Below are positions 20,373 through 31,170 of a stretch of 64,000 nt of DNA, piece by piece. How positions within the stretch are numbered: position 1 is the stretch's first letter; the number at the start of each line of letters is the position of its first letter. The position numbers and the translations under genes are program-made. The DNA is from Nannocystis sp. RBIL2 (GTDB taxonomy: Bacteria > Myxococcota_A > Polyangia > Nannocystales > Nannocystaceae). Location of the stretch: contig NZ_JAPNJW010000002.1 of the NCBI RefSeq assembly GCF_026626745.1, positions 1,054,001 to 1,118,000 on the forward strand, written 5' to 3'. Below the pieces are notes generated by a model. That model made no database searches and was not told where the DNA came from. It was given only the letters and a program-made list of their open reading frames with translations.

Positions 20373-20626
20373 GCCTGGACACTACCTGCCCGGGCCCCCA
20401 CGCACCACGCCCCGCGTCGGGCGCCGCCCTGCTGTCGGCCCACGACGCCTCACGCGGGCCGCCTCGCCACGCCGGCAATTCCTCGCTCGCCTCCGGATTC
20501 GCCCCTCCGCCGTCCCGCGCCATCCCCGCACGCGCTCGATCGGGCTTTATCCGGCCCAGAGAATGCGTCTTCGACGCTCTGGACGAGATCGCGCATGGGT
20601 CCTAACCTGTCGGCGGAGGGTCCCGC

Positions 20627-22528
20627 GTGGTTCACCACAAATTGCGTCGTCTCCGCGTCTACGGCGGCTTCCTCGACAAGCTCGACATCCGCTTCGCCGA
20701 CGGCCTGAACTGCATCATCGGCGGTCGCGGCAGCGGCAAGACCACCGTCCTCGAGTTCATCCGCCACGCCCTCGACCGCGCCCCGCGTTCGGGCACCTCC
20801 GCGGCCAAGGCGGCCGAGGATCGGCTCAAGACCTTGCTCGCCGCCAACCTCGGGACCAGCGGCTACGTCGAGCTCGAGTTCGAGAGCCAGGAGGGCCTCG
20901 TCTACCAGATCCGCCGCGGGGCCCACGACGCGCCGCAGGTCACCGACGCCGCCGGCAAGCCGGTCCGGCCCGAGGTGCTCGGCTCCTCGGTGCTCGTCGA
21001 CGCCGCCATCTTCTCGCACAACCAGATCGAGGACATCGCCCAGAGCCCGGTCGCCCAGCGCGAGCTCATCGACCGCCTGTGCGGCCAGCAGAGCCACGCC
21101 ATCGAGACCCAGCTGGCGCAGAACACCTCGCGCCTGCGCGAGAACGCGCAGCGGATCATCGCCCTCCACACCCGCCTGCAGGCCGCCCAGCGCGACCTCA
21201 TCGACCTCTCGAGCTGGGAGAGCAAGCTCGCGGCCGCCAACGCGGCGCTCGGCGAGGGCGGCCTGGCCGACGGGCTGCAGGCCGCAGCCGAGCACAAGGC
21301 CCTGCGCGAGCAGGAGAAGGCCGCCCTCGACCGCGTCCGCGCCGCCCTGAGCAAGCTGCGCGGCCTCATCGGCGACACCGTCCTGCCGCAGGTCAAGGCG
21401 CTCGCGGCCGCCCTGCCGGAGAGCCTCCTCAAGAGTCCCAACGGACATGTCCTCGCGGACCTGTCCCGAGAGATAGGCCGCAAGATCATCGAGATCGACC
21501 TCTACGTCTCCTCGCCGCTCGACAAGCTGGCCCTGCTCGAGCGCTCGGTCGACGACGCCACCGCGGCCCTCGCGGCCGTCCACGCCCCGCAGGAGGCCCG
21601 CTACGCCGAGCTCGCGGCCGTGGCCGCCAAGAGCGGGGCCCGCCTGGCCGCCCGCGACGAGGCCGCCCGCGAGGTCATGCGCCTGTCGGCCGGCAAGGGC
21701 GCGCTGGGCGAGCTGCAGGCCGAGCTCGACCAGGCCCAGCGGGCCCGCGGCGAGCTGCGCGACGAGCTGCAGCGGCTGCGCGGCGATCGTCACGCCCGCC
21801 GCAGCGCCGCCGCCGGCAACGTCAGCGCCCACCTCGGCGGCAAGGTCCGCATCATCCTCGCCGCCGCCGCCGACGTCGTCGCCTACCGCGAATTCCTGGT
21901 CGCGGTCATGCGCCGCTCAGGCAAGCAGTACAACGCCCCGATCGAGCGGCTCGTCGCCCAGGTCACCCCTGTCCAGCTCGGTCAGTTCGTCGACCGCGAC
22001 GATCACGCGGCCCTGGCCGCGACCGCCGAGATCAACCCCGAGTTCGCCGACTCCCTGCTCAAGGCCCTGCGCGAGGCCCCGGACAAGCGGTTCGAGCTCG
22101 ACGTACTCGAGCTCGAGGACGTCCCGCGCATCGAGCTGCAGGTCCAGGGCGACTGGCGCAGCAGCGACAAGCTGTCGACCGGGCAGAAGAGCGCCGCGAT
22201 CTTGCCGATCCTCCTCATGGACAGCGAGGCCCCGCTGCTCGTCGACCAGCCCGAGGACAACCTCGACAACAGCTTCATCACCGACGCCATCATCCCGCAG
22301 CTGGCGGCCAGCCGCGGCCGGCGTCAGCTCGTCTTCATCACCCACAACCCCAACCTCCCCGTCCTCGGCGAGGCCGCCCAGGTCATCGTCCTCGAGGCTG
22401 ACGGCCGCAACGCCCGACAGGTCGCGCAGGGCCCCGTCGAGGCGGTGAAGCAGCACATCCTGCGCCTGATGGAGGGCGGCCGCGAGGCGTTCCGGCACCG
22501 CCAGCAGCGCTACGAAGTCGCCCCGTAG
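20627..22528 (+). CDS. SMC-like ATPase related to the TrlF C-terminal ATPase
   Basis: A 633-residue cytoplasmic ABC-type ATPase of the SMC/RecF/SbcC kind. Walker A GGRGSGKTT is at 32-40, a central helical coiled-coil region at about 180-400, the ABC signature in KLSTGQKSAAILPILL, and Walker B in PLLVDQPEDNLDN, followed by the switch FITHNPNLPVLG. The last blocks are close to those of TrlF-family AAA-like proteins, but the PHP phosphoesterase that TrlF carries is missing. Likely roles are DNA or RNA structure processing or defence; no nuclease partner is adjacent. GTG 20627 follows GGAGGG. One CATG pair is embedded in the coiled-coil region. Confidence 0.8.
   Translation: MVHHKLRRLRVYGGFLDKLDIRFADGLNCIIGGRGSGKTTVLEFIRHALDRAPRSGTSAAKAAEDRLKTLLAANLGTSGYVELEFESQEGLVYQIRRGAHDAPQVTDAAGKPVRPEVLGSSVLVDAAIFSHNQIEDIAQSPVAQRELIDRLCGQQSHAIETQLAQNTSRLRENAQRIIALHTRLQAAQRDLIDLSSWESKLAAANAALGEGGLADGLQAAAEHKALREQEKAALDRVRAALSKLRGLIGDTVLPQVKALAAALPESLLKSPNGHVLADLSREIGRKIIEIDLYVSSPLDKLALLERSVDDATAALAAVHAPQEARYAELAAVAAKSGARLAARDEAAREVMRLSAGKGALGELQAELDQAQRARGELRDELQRLRGDRHARRSAAAGNVSAHLGGKVRIILAAAADVVAYREFLVAVMRRSGKQYNAPIERLVAQVTPVQLGQFVDRDDHAALAATAEINPEFADSLLKALREAPDKRFELDVLELEDVPRIELQVQGDWRSSDKLSTGQKSAAILPILLMDSEAPLLVDQPEDNLDNSFITDAIIPQLAASRGRRQLVFITHNPNLPVLGEAAQVIVLEADGRNARQVAQGPVEAVKQHILRLMEGGREAFRHRQQRYEVAP
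21443..21480. repeat. CATG 14-bp pair inside the ATPase gene
   Basis: Cores 21446 (GGACATGTCC) and 21460 (CCTG) read as NGHVLADLSRE within the helical region; a degenerate third core sits at 21474. Confidence 0.65.
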
Positions 22529-22677
22529 CCGCGCGTGCCGGCGGCCATTTTTCCAGCCGTGTCGCCGCGCATCGCCTCCATTCCCTCACGACGCCCCGGG
22601 CCGGACCGGGCTCACACATCGGCCGGCCCTCACCGACACATCCGGTGCCCGGACTCGCGCGCAACCACGTGCACGAC

Positions 22678-22705
22678 TTGGTCGCTCGGGCGCCGGTGAT
22701 ATAGT
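22678..22705 (+). promoter_or_regulatory. Possible sigma-70-type promoter of the kinase gene
   Basis: TTGGTC (22678-22683) and TATAGT (22700-22705) are separated by 16 bp, with the ATG at 22715. The transcript would be nearly leaderless. This is a by-eye match only. Confidence 0.35.
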
Positions 22706-22714
22706 CCGCCGCGG

Positions 22715-24304
<1,590 letters not shown>

Positions 24305-24340
24305 CGCGTGAGCCCCCGCGACGCCGGGGATGCGCGCCGA

Positions 24341-24392
24341 GGACATGTCCGTGCGCACATGTTCTCCAGGACATGCCCCTTCGGGCATGCCC
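24341..24392. repeat. CATG 14-bp array between convergent kinase genes
   Basis: Four full CATG cores at 24344, 24358, 24372 and 24386, all 14 bp apart. Confidence 0.85.
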
Positions 24393-24415
24393 ACAAGACC
24401 AGCTTCAGCCGCGGC

Positions 24416-25324
24416 TCAGCGCCCGACCGGCGGCCGGAAGTCGGCCAGCTCGGTCGCCGGGTCGCCGCCGTCGATCGCCACCAGCGCCGACGCGAACTCG
24501 AACACGGTGGTATGGCGGCGGCTCGCCTCGCGGGCGACCGCCTTGAGCGCCACCTCGGCTTGCGCCCGCGTCAGCTTGCCCTCGTCGGCGCGGTACGGGC
24601 CGGGGGTGCCCGCGCGTTCCACCGCCGGCGGCGCCCCGGTGGCGCGCGGGCGGTGGCCGGTCAGCAGGTGGATCATCAGCACCCCGAGCGAATAGATGTC
24701 CGAGCGGACGGTCGGCTGCTCGCCGCCCACCTGTTCGGGCGACATGTACACCGGGAACACCGTCGACGGTTCGAACACCTCGGCGAGCTCGGGCCGCCAC
24801 TCTGGGAACGCGCGGCGGTACGCGCGGGCCAGGCCGAAGCCCATCACCAGCACCCGCGGGCGATCGTCCGTCTCGTCCTCCATCGGCTCCTCGCAGAAGC
24901 AGTTCTCCGGCTTCAGGTCGCCGTGGACGATCAGCTGCGCGTGGGCGTAGGCCAGCCCGCGGCACACATCGAGCAGCACCGACCGCGCCTCCGGCCATGC
25001 CATCGGCCCGTGGTCGGCGATCTTGGTGGCGAGGTCGACGCCCTCGCGCGGGCTCATCGCCTGGAGCACGGTCTGTTCGACGCGGAACGGCAGGTAGCAC
25101 GAGCCGCCGGTGACGAACTTGTGCATCACGCGGTCGGCCTGGAGATCGGCGCGCAACGTCTGCACCGCCGCCTCGTCGCACGTGTACTGGCGGCTGAACA
25201 CGCGCACGTTCGACGCGCGGAAGCCCCGGAAGAAGCCGCGATAGATCCGGCCGGTCTCGTTGGCGCAGATCAGGCGCGCGAGCTCGAAGTCGCCGTAGAG
25301 GCGCGGCAGCGGCTCCTCGGTCAC
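24416..25324 (-). CDS. Predicted Ser/Thr pseudokinase
   Basis: A 302-residue protein with a recognisable protein-kinase fold: HGDLKPEN (134-141), MSPEQVGGEQPTVRSDIYSLGVLMIHLLTG and the following C-lobe helices. Two key residues are gone. The region where the beta-3 Lys should be reads NVRVFSRQY, and the DFG motif reads GFG (162-164, in VLVMGFGLAR), removing the metal-binding Asp. The glycine loop is also poor (LICANETGRIY). It is probably a catalytically dead scaffold or regulator, possibly of the convergent kinase. No membrane segment is seen. GTG 25324 was chosen because the frame upstream is non-conserved Arg-rich sequence. Confidence 0.8.
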   Translation of the reverse strand: MTEEPLPRLYGDFELARLICANETGRIYRGFFRGFRASNVRVFSRQYTCDEAAVQTLRADLQADRVMHKFVTGGSCYLPFRVEQTVLQAMSPREGVDLATKIADHGPMAWPEARSVLLDVCRGLAYAHAQLIVHGDLKPENCFCEEPMEDETDDRPRVLVMGFGLARAYRRAFPEWRPELAEVFEPSTVFPVYMSPEQVGGEQPTVRSDIYSLGVLMIHLLTGHRPRATGAPPAVERAGTPGPYRADEGKLTRAQAEVALKAVAREASRRHTTVFEFASALVAIDGGDPATELADFRPPVGR

Positions 25325-25481
25325 ACCTGCACCATACCGCACGGAGGGCCTGCCGCCCCACCTGCGCGGCTCGCGTAGGGCCCGCGCCAGAACGCGCGCA
25401 GACCGTGTTCTCCCGCCCCCGCGCCGTGTCATCGCACCCCGCCCCACGCGCGCGCGCGAGCTCTGCTATCTCCGACGCGCC

Positions 25482-28400
25482 ATGGCCCCCACGACTCGAC
25501 CGATCCGCAAGCTCCTCTGTGCCAACCGCGGCGAGATCGCGATCCGGGTGTTCCGCGCCGCAACCGAGCTGGGGATCCGCACCGTGGCGATCTTCAGCCA
25601 CGAAGATCGCGTCCACCTCCACCGCTACAAGGCGGACGAGGCCTACCTGGTCGGCAGGGGCAAGACCCCCGTCGGGGCCTACCTCGACATCGACGCCATC
25701 GTCGCCCTCGCCGCCGCCCACGACGTCGACGCCATTCACCCCGGCTACGGCTTCTTGTCGGAGAAGAGCGCCCTCGCGCGCGCCTGTGCGGCCGCCGGCA
25801 TCGCCTTCGTCGGGCCCTCCGCCGAGGCGCTCGACACCTTCGGCGACAAGACCGCCGCGCGCGCCCTCGCCATCGCCAGCGGCGTCCCCGTCGTCCCCGG
25901 CAGCGACGGTCCCGTCCCCGATCTCCCCGCCGCGCGCGCGTTCGCGGCCGCCCACGGCTTCCCGCTGATCGTCAAGGCCGCCATGGGCGGGGGCGGGCGC
26001 GGCATGCGGGTCGTCCGCAGCGACGACGAGCTCGACGAGGCGTTCACGCGCGCCGCCAGCGAGGCCAAGGCCGCCTTCGGCGACGGCACCGTCTTCCTCG
26101 AGAAGTACATCGGCGCCGCCCGCCACGTCGAGGTGCAGATCCTGGGCGATCGCACCGGCGAGGTCGTGCACCTGTTCGAGCGCGACTGCTCGGTCCAGCG
26201 CCGCCACCAGAAGGTCGTCGAGATGGCGCCGGCGCTCGGCCTCTCCGACGAGACGCGCGCCGGCCTGCACGGCGACGCGCTCCGGCTGGCGCGCGCGGTC
26301 GGCTACGAGAACGCCGGCACCGTCGAGTTCCTGGTCGATGAGACAGGTCGCCACTACTTCATCGAGGTCAACCCGCGGATCCAGGTCGAGCACACCGTCA
26401 CCGAGGAGATCACCGGCGTCGATCTCGTGCAGGCGCAGATCCGGATCGCCGGCGGCGCCACCCTCCACGACCTCGGCCTCCATCAGGAGGCGATCGTCGC
26501 GCGCGGCCACGCCGTCCAGTGCCGGATCACCACCGAAGATCCCCGGGCCCAGTTCCGCCCCGACACCGGCCGCATCGAGGCCTACCGCTCGGCCAGCGGC
26601 ATGGGCATCCGCCTCGACGGCGGCTCGGGCTACAGCGGCGCCGTCATCACGCCGCACTACGACTCGCTGCTCGTCAAGGTCACCGCGCGCGGCAACACCT
26701 TCGAGGTCGCGCGGCACAAGCTGCTGCGCGCCCTCGCCGAGTTCCGGATCCGCGGCGTCAAGACCAACATCCCCTTCCTTCAGAACGTCCTCACCCACCC
26801 CAAGTTCGTCGCCGGCGACATCACCACCGGCTTCGTCGACGGCACTTCCGAGCTGTTCGACCTGCCCACCCGACGCAACCGCGCCCAGCGGCTGCTCCGC
26901 TTCCTCGCCGAGGTCGCGGTCAACGGCCCCACCACCCCGTGGGCCACCACCAACCCGCCCGCGCGCATCGACCCCGAGATCCCCGACACCCGCGAAGGCG
27001 CCCGCCTGTCCGGCTGGCGCGACCTCCTGCGCGAGAAGGGCCCCAAGGCCTTCGCCGCGGCCGTGCGCGCCCACCCCGGCCTGCTCCTCACCGACACCAC
27101 CTGGCGCGACGCCCATCAATCGCTGCTCGCCACCCGCGTCCGCACCATCGACCTCCTCGCCATCGCCCCGGCGACCGCCCGCGTGCTCGCCCCGGCCTTC
27201 AGCCTCGAGATGTGGGGCGGTGCCACCTTCGACGTCGCCCTCCGCTTCCTCCGCGAAGATCCGTGGGACCGCCTCGAGCGCCTGCGCGCGCTCGTCCCCA
27301 ACATCCCGTTCCAGATGCTGCTGCGCGGCGCCAACGCCGTCGGCTACACCAACTACCCCGACAACGTCGTGCGCCGGTTCGTCCGCCTCTCGGCCGAGCG
27401 CGGCGTCGACGTGTTCCGGATCTTCGACTGCCTCAACTACACCGAGAACCTCAAGCTCGGCGTCGACGCCGTCGGCGAGGCCGGCGGCGTGATCGAGGCC
27501 GCGCTCTGCTACACCGGCGACGTCGCCGACCCCGGGCGCACCAAGTACTCGCTGCAGTACTACGTCGACCTCGCCGGCAAGCTGGTCGAGATGGGCACCC
27601 ACGTGCTCGCCATCAAGGACATGGCCGGCCTCCTGCGCCCGCGCGCCGCCATGATGCTGGTCGAGGCCCTGCGCGCCGCCCACCCCGACGTCCCGATCCA
27701 CGTCCACACCCACGACACCGCCGGAACCGGCGTCGCCTCCATGCTCGCCGCCTCGGCGGCCGGCGCCGACATCGTCGACGCGGCGATCACCGCCATGGCC
27801 GGCGTCACCTCGCAGCCGGCCCTCGGGGCCCTCGTCGCCGCGCTCCAAGGCAGCGAGCGCGACACCGGCCTCTCGATCGCCGACCTCCAGCCGCTCGGCA
27901 ACTACTGGGAGCAGGCGCGCGGCCTCTACGCCCCGTTCGAGGCCGGCAACCTCAGCGGCAGCGCCGACGTGTACCTGCACGAGATGCCCGGCGGCCAGCT
28001 CACCAACCTGCAGTTCCAGGCCAACGCCCTCGGCCTCGCCTCGCGCTGGCCCGCGATCAAGCGGGCCTACGCGGCCGCCAACCGCCTGCTCGGCGACGTC
28101 ATCAAGGTCACCCCGTCCTCCAAGGTCGTCGGCGACCTGGCCCAGTTCATGGTCCAGAACGACCTCGACGAGGCCGCAGTGCAGGCGCAGGCGGACACCC
28201 TGTCGTTCCCCAGCTCCGTCGTCGAGTTCTTCCAGGGCCACCTCGGCCAGCCCTACGGCGGCTTCCCCGAGCCGCTGCGCACCAAGGTCTTGCGCGGCCG
28301 TCCCAGCTTCGACGGCCGCCCCGGCGCCGCCCTGCCCGACCTCGACTTCGACGCCCTCACCGCCGAGCTACGCAAGCTCACCAGCATGCCGCTGCGCGAC

Positions 28401-28931
28401 GTCGACGTCGTCTCGGCCGCGCTCTACCCGGGCGTGTTCCGCGACTACCTCGCGTTCCGCACCCAGTTCGCCGACGTCTCGCGCCTGCCGACGCGGGCCT
28501 TCTTCGCCCCGCTGCCGGTCGGCGAGGAGCTCAGCGTGGAGATCGAGCAAGGCAAGACGCTGATCGTGCGCATGAAGGCGGTCGGCGAGCTCGGCCCCGA
28601 CGGCCAGCGCGACGTGTTCTTCGAGCTCAACGGCCAGCCGCGCTCGCTGCGGATCCCCGACAAGTCGGCCACCCAGACCGTCAAGCAGCGCGAGCGCGCC
28701 GCCCCCGACGACCCGGCCGCCGTCGCCGCGCCCATGCCCGGCGCGGTCACCGAGCTGCGCGCCGCCGTCGGCGACAAGGTGGCCGCCGGTGCCCCCCTGA
28801 TCGTCCTCTCCGCCATGAAGATGGAGACCGTCGTCGCCGCCCCGCATCCCGGCGTCCTCCGCCGCTTCGCCGTCGCCGTCGGCGACAACCTCGACGCCGG
28901 CGACCTCCTGCTGATCCTCGCCCCGGCATGA
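25482..28931 (+). CDS. pyc: Pyruvate carboxylase
   Basis: Biotin enzyme that carboxylates pyruvate to oxaloacetate, feeding the TCA cycle and gluconeogenesis. All parts are on one 1149-residue chain. The biotin carboxylase is at about 9-460 (KLLCANRGEIAIR, the Gly-rich ATP loop AAMGGGGRGM, EVNPRIQVEHTVTEEITG). The carboxyltransferase with its metal-binding TIM barrel is at about 530-830 (LLTDTTWRDAHQSLLATR). The biotinyl domain ends the chain, with the modified Lys at about 1113 in AMKME. Length is typical of alpha4-type pyruvate carboxylase. The stop TGA lies within the first core of a CATG array, and the gene is convergent with a lipoprotein gene. Confidence 0.97.
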   Translation: MAPTTRPIRKLLCANRGEIAIRVFRAATELGIRTVAIFSHEDRVHLHRYKADEAYLVGRGKTPVGAYLDIDAIVALAAAHDVDAIHPGYGFLSEKSALARACAAAGIAFVGPSAEALDTFGDKTAARALAIASGVPVVPGSDGPVPDLPAARAFAAAHGFPLIVKAAMGGGGRGMRVVRSDDELDEAFTRAASEAKAAFGDGTVFLEKYIGAARHVEVQILGDRTGEVVHLFERDCSVQRRHQKVVEMAPALGLSDETRAGLHGDALRLARAVGYENAGTVEFLVDETGRHYFIEVNPRIQVEHTVTEEITGVDLVQAQIRIAGGATLHDLGLHQEAIVARGHAVQCRITTEDPRAQFRPDTGRIEAYRSASGMGIRLDGGSGYSGAVITPHYDSLLVKVTARGNTFEVARHKLLRALAEFRIRGVKTNIPFLQNVLTHPKFVAGDITTGFVDGTSELFDLPTRRNRAQRLLRFLAEVAVNGPTTPWATTNPPARIDPEIPDTREGARLSGWRDLLREKGPKAFAAAVRAHPGLLLTDTTWRDAHQSLLATRVRTIDLLAIAPATARVLAPAFSLEMWGGATFDVALRFLREDPWDRLERLRALVPNIPFQMLLRGANAVGYTNYPDNVVRRFVRLSAERGVDVFRIFDCLNYTENLKLGVDAVGEAGGVIEAALCYTGDVADPGRTKYSLQYYVDLAGKLVEMGTHVLAIKDMAGLLRPRAAMMLVEALRAAHPDVPIHVHTHDTAGTGVASMLAASAAGADIVDAAITAMAGVTSQPALGALVAALQGSERDTGLSIADLQPLGNYWEQARGLYAPFEAGNLSGSADVYLHEMPGGQLTNLQFQANALGLASRWPAIKRAYAAANRLLGDVIKVTPSSKVVGDLAQFMVQNDLDEAAVQAQADTLSFPSSVVEFFQGHLGQPYGGFPEPLRTKVLRGRPSFDGRPGAALPDLDFDALTAELRKLTSMPLRDVDVVSAALYPGVFRDYLAFRTQFADVSRLPTRAFFAPLPVGEELSVEIEQGKTLIVRMKAVGELGPDGQRDVFFELNGQPRSLRIPDKSATQTVKQRERAAPDDPAAVAAPMPGAVTELRAAVGDKVAAGAPLIVLSAMKMETVVAAPHPGVLRRFAVAVGDNLDAGDLLLILAPA

Positions 28932-28990
28932 CCTTCAGGACATGCTCTCAGCAGCATGTCCTCTCACCCATGTCTCTCCGGACATGCCCC
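28924..28990. repeat. CATG 14-bp array overlapping the pyc stop
   Basis: Five CATG cores at 28927, 28941, 28955, 28969 and 28983 are spaced exactly 14 bp. The first includes the pyc TGA. Confidence 0.85.
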
Positions 28991-29015
28991 ATCGTCCGGA
29001 TGCGCCCGGCTGGTC

Positions 29016-29540
29016 TCAGCAGCCGGCCTTCCGGCTCACCTTTTTGAACACGTTCGGACCGTGGCGCCGCACGATCTCGGCGTCCATCACCTCGTTGTAG
29101 CCGCGCGCGTGCTCGGCGATCGCATCGTCGATGACGCAGCCTGCGACCTCGTGCAGCGTCACCTTGTACTGCTCCCGCAAGATCCGGGCGTACTCGTAGC
29201 GGCACGCCGCGGGGTAGCCGTACGTCTCGATCCCCAGCTCGTTCCTGGCGATGGCCGCCTGCGCGTGGCGCTTGCCTCGCTCGTACGCGTCGTCCGCCAG
29301 CGACTCGACCTGCTTCACCGGCCCGTCCTGCGCCACGTCGCCGGCGACCACCGGGGGTAGCGCGTCCGCGGTCGAGTCGTCCACATCGCCGGTCCCGCCG
29401 GTCTCCTGCACCGCGCTCGGCACCTGGCGTCCGCTCGACGGCTCTTGCAACGGCTCGTCCGGCACGCGAATCCGCGGCGGTGGTTCGTGCGCGGTACATG
29501 CGAGCGACATCAGGACGACGAGCAGCAGCGAGCTCCGCAT
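29016..29540 (-). CDS. Lipoprotein of unknown function
   Basis: A 174-residue predicted lipoprotein. The signal peptide (RSSLLLVVLMSLAC) puts the lipidated Cys at about 15, followed by a Pro/Asp-rich linker. The C-terminal half is charged and helical with three Cys (CRYEY, GCVIDD, KAGC). No family is recognised. It is convergent with pyc. Confidence 0.7.
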   Translation of the reverse strand: MRSSLLLVVLMSLACTAHEPPPRIRVPDEPLQEPSSGRQVPSAVQETGGTGDVDDSTADALPPVVAGDVAQDGPVKQVESLADDAYERGKRHAQAAIARNELGIETYGYPAACRYEYARILREQYKVTLHEVAGCVIDDAIAEHARGYNEVMDAEIVRRHGPNVFKKVSRKAGC

Positions 29541-29918
29541 GGTCCCAGTGTACGCCCCGCTCCGGCGGGCGATCCGACCGCGCTCCTCCCGCGCTCTGCA
29601 CGCACGCCCCACCCGCCCACCGGCGACTCGTAGTCGCTCACCCCCGCCGCTGCGCCGCCATCGTCCTCGAACCCGCCGCTCGAGTCACGCTGTTCCATGT
29701 CTCTTCAGACATGACTTTTCGAGCATGTCCGAATCGCCATGTCATTCCTGCATCCTGGAGCCGGAGCGCGTCCCTGTCCATCTGCCGCGCGATGGCCCCG
29801 ACCGCGAGCGAACGCGTGCGTCCACCGGGCCGCATCCGGCGCCCCCGCAACACCGCGCGGACCTGCGCCCCACTTCATCGCCCCCGCTTCGCCTCGCCCC
29901 GCGGTATCGTTCCCCGCG
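29541..29918. other. Divergent region with a repeat array and no gene
   Basis: 378 bp between divergent genes. It holds a CATG array (29693-29744). The rest shows no coding frame with family similarity and no recognisable promoter pair or RNA gene. It is one of the few arrays not at a 3' end. Confidence 0.5.
29693..29744. repeat. CATG 14-bp array in a divergent region
   Basis: Cores at 29696, 29710, 29724 and 29738, all CATG and all 14 bp apart. Confidence 0.85.
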
Positions 29919-31028
29919 GTGGACACCACCGTCACCGCCTGGGGCCTGTGGGACTGCACGCGCTGCGGGCAGAAGGACATCAGCGGCCGGGACAAGCGCT
30001 GCCCCTCGTGCGGCGACCCGCGCGAGCAGCACGAGCTCGACGCCATGCGGCCGCCGGACGACGCCGCCTTCGACGGCGCCGCCATCTCCGACCCCGACGA
30101 CCTCGCGCTCGCCCACGACGGCCCCGACTGGTCCTGCCGTTACTGCGGCTCCAACAACCGCGCCTCCTCGGCGACCTGCGACAGCTGCGGCGGCGGGCGC
30201 GAGGGCCAGCCGCCGCCGCCGAAGCCGACCCCGCCGCCTCCGTCCGGCTTCCTGCAGCGCCTGCTCGCCTCGTGGTCCTCGCATCGGCGCCGCTGGATCG
30301 TCGGCCTCTGTCTCGTCTTCTTCGCCGGCCTCGTCGCCTGGTGCACCGTCGATCACGAGTACCAGGGCAAGGTCGTCGGCCTCCACTGGACGCACACCAC
30401 CACCTTGCAGCGCTGGCAGAACGTCAACCGCGGCGACTGGAAGGCCGCCGTCCGGGAGCGCGCCGAGGTCCCGCCGCGAGCCGGCCGCGGCGAGGTCGCC
30501 GGCGTCGCAGTCACCGGCTGCCGCGAGAAGCACCACCACGACGAGTCCTACGCCTGCGGCACCGAGAACTACCAGGCCAGCGAGTCCTACTCGTGCGGCT
30601 CCACCCAGTCGTGCAGCACCCGCAACAACGGCAACGGCTCGTTCAGCCGCACCTGCACCAGCGTGCCCAAGACCTGCACGCGCTCCGTCACCCGCACGCG
30701 AACCAAGTACTGCTCGCGCCCGATCTACGCCACCTGGTGCGACTACGTCACCCAGGCCTGGGTCGACGCGGACCGCACGGTCGTCCGCGGCGACGGCCAC
30801 GACGGCCTGCGCTTCGCCGAGATCGCCACCAGCGGCGACCGCGAGCGCACCGTCCAGGACGGCAGCTACGCCGTCGTGTTCGCCTACGGCGACGAGGGCG
30901 AGATCTACACCCGCGACACCCCGAGGGCCGAGTACGACGGCTGGCAGGCCGGCGAGCCCGTCCTCGTCAGCGTCGACCACCTCCACGGCCCCACCGGCGT
31001 CCGCCGCCCGACCGACCCCGAGCCCTGA
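29919..31028 (+). CDS. Double zinc-ribbon membrane protein with Cys-rich outer domain
   Basis: A 369-residue protein, GTG start. Two zinc ribbons lie at the N-terminus: Cys 13, 16, 28 and 31, then a second CxxC...CxxC pair (CRYCG...CDSCG). A Pro-rich stretch and one membrane helix (about WIVGLCLVFFAGLVAWCTV, near 130-148) follow. The roughly 220-residue domain behind the helix is rich in Cys, Tyr and Thr (SYACG, SYSCGSTQSCS, RTCTSVPKTCTRS), suggesting disulfides, so it should be outside the cytoplasm. The zinc ribbons would be cytoplasmic. The function is not known; the layout suggests a sensor or a recruiter to the membrane. Confidence 0.75.
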   Translation: MDTTVTAWGLWDCTRCGQKDISGRDKRCPSCGDPREQHELDAMRPPDDAAFDGAAISDPDDLALAHDGPDWSCRYCGSNNRASSATCDSCGGGREGQPPPPKPTPPPPSGFLQRLLASWSSHRRRWIVGLCLVFFAGLVAWCTVDHEYQGKVVGLHWTHTTTLQRWQNVNRGDWKAAVRERAEVPPRAGRGEVAGVAVTGCREKHHHDESYACGTENYQASESYSCGSTQSCSTRNNGNGSFSRTCTSVPKTCTRSVTRTRTKYCSRPIYATWCDYVTQAWVDADRTVVRGDGHDGLRFAEIATSGDRERTVQDGSYAVVFAYGDEGEIYTRDTPRAEYDGWQAGEPVLVSVDHLHGPTGVRRPTDPEP

Positions 31029-31122
31029 AGTCATGTCCTCGAGGGCATGTCCGTCAAGACATGCCTCCGAGACCATGCCCTTCTCACCATGTCTCCATGG
31101 ACATGGCCCTCAGGACACACGA
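31029..31122. repeat. CATG 14-bp array, seven cores
   Basis: Cores at 31032, 31046, 31060, 31074, 31088, 31102 and 31116 (the last is CACA) keep the exact 14-bp step. It is among the longest intergenic arrays and separates two convergent genes. Confidence 0.88.
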
Positions 31123-31170
31123 AATTTGGGACCGCTAGCGACGCGGTCAGCGGCCGACAGGCGAATGCCG

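Noticed and set aside
25745..26155. Minus-strand frames within pyc
   Set aside because: The plus strand carries an uninterrupted pyruvate carboxylase; the minus frames have no recognisable motif.
29541..29918. Possible small gene or RNA gene in the divergent gap
   Set aside because: Apart from the repeat array, no frame with a ribosome site or family motif and no tRNA-like fold could be recognised by eye.
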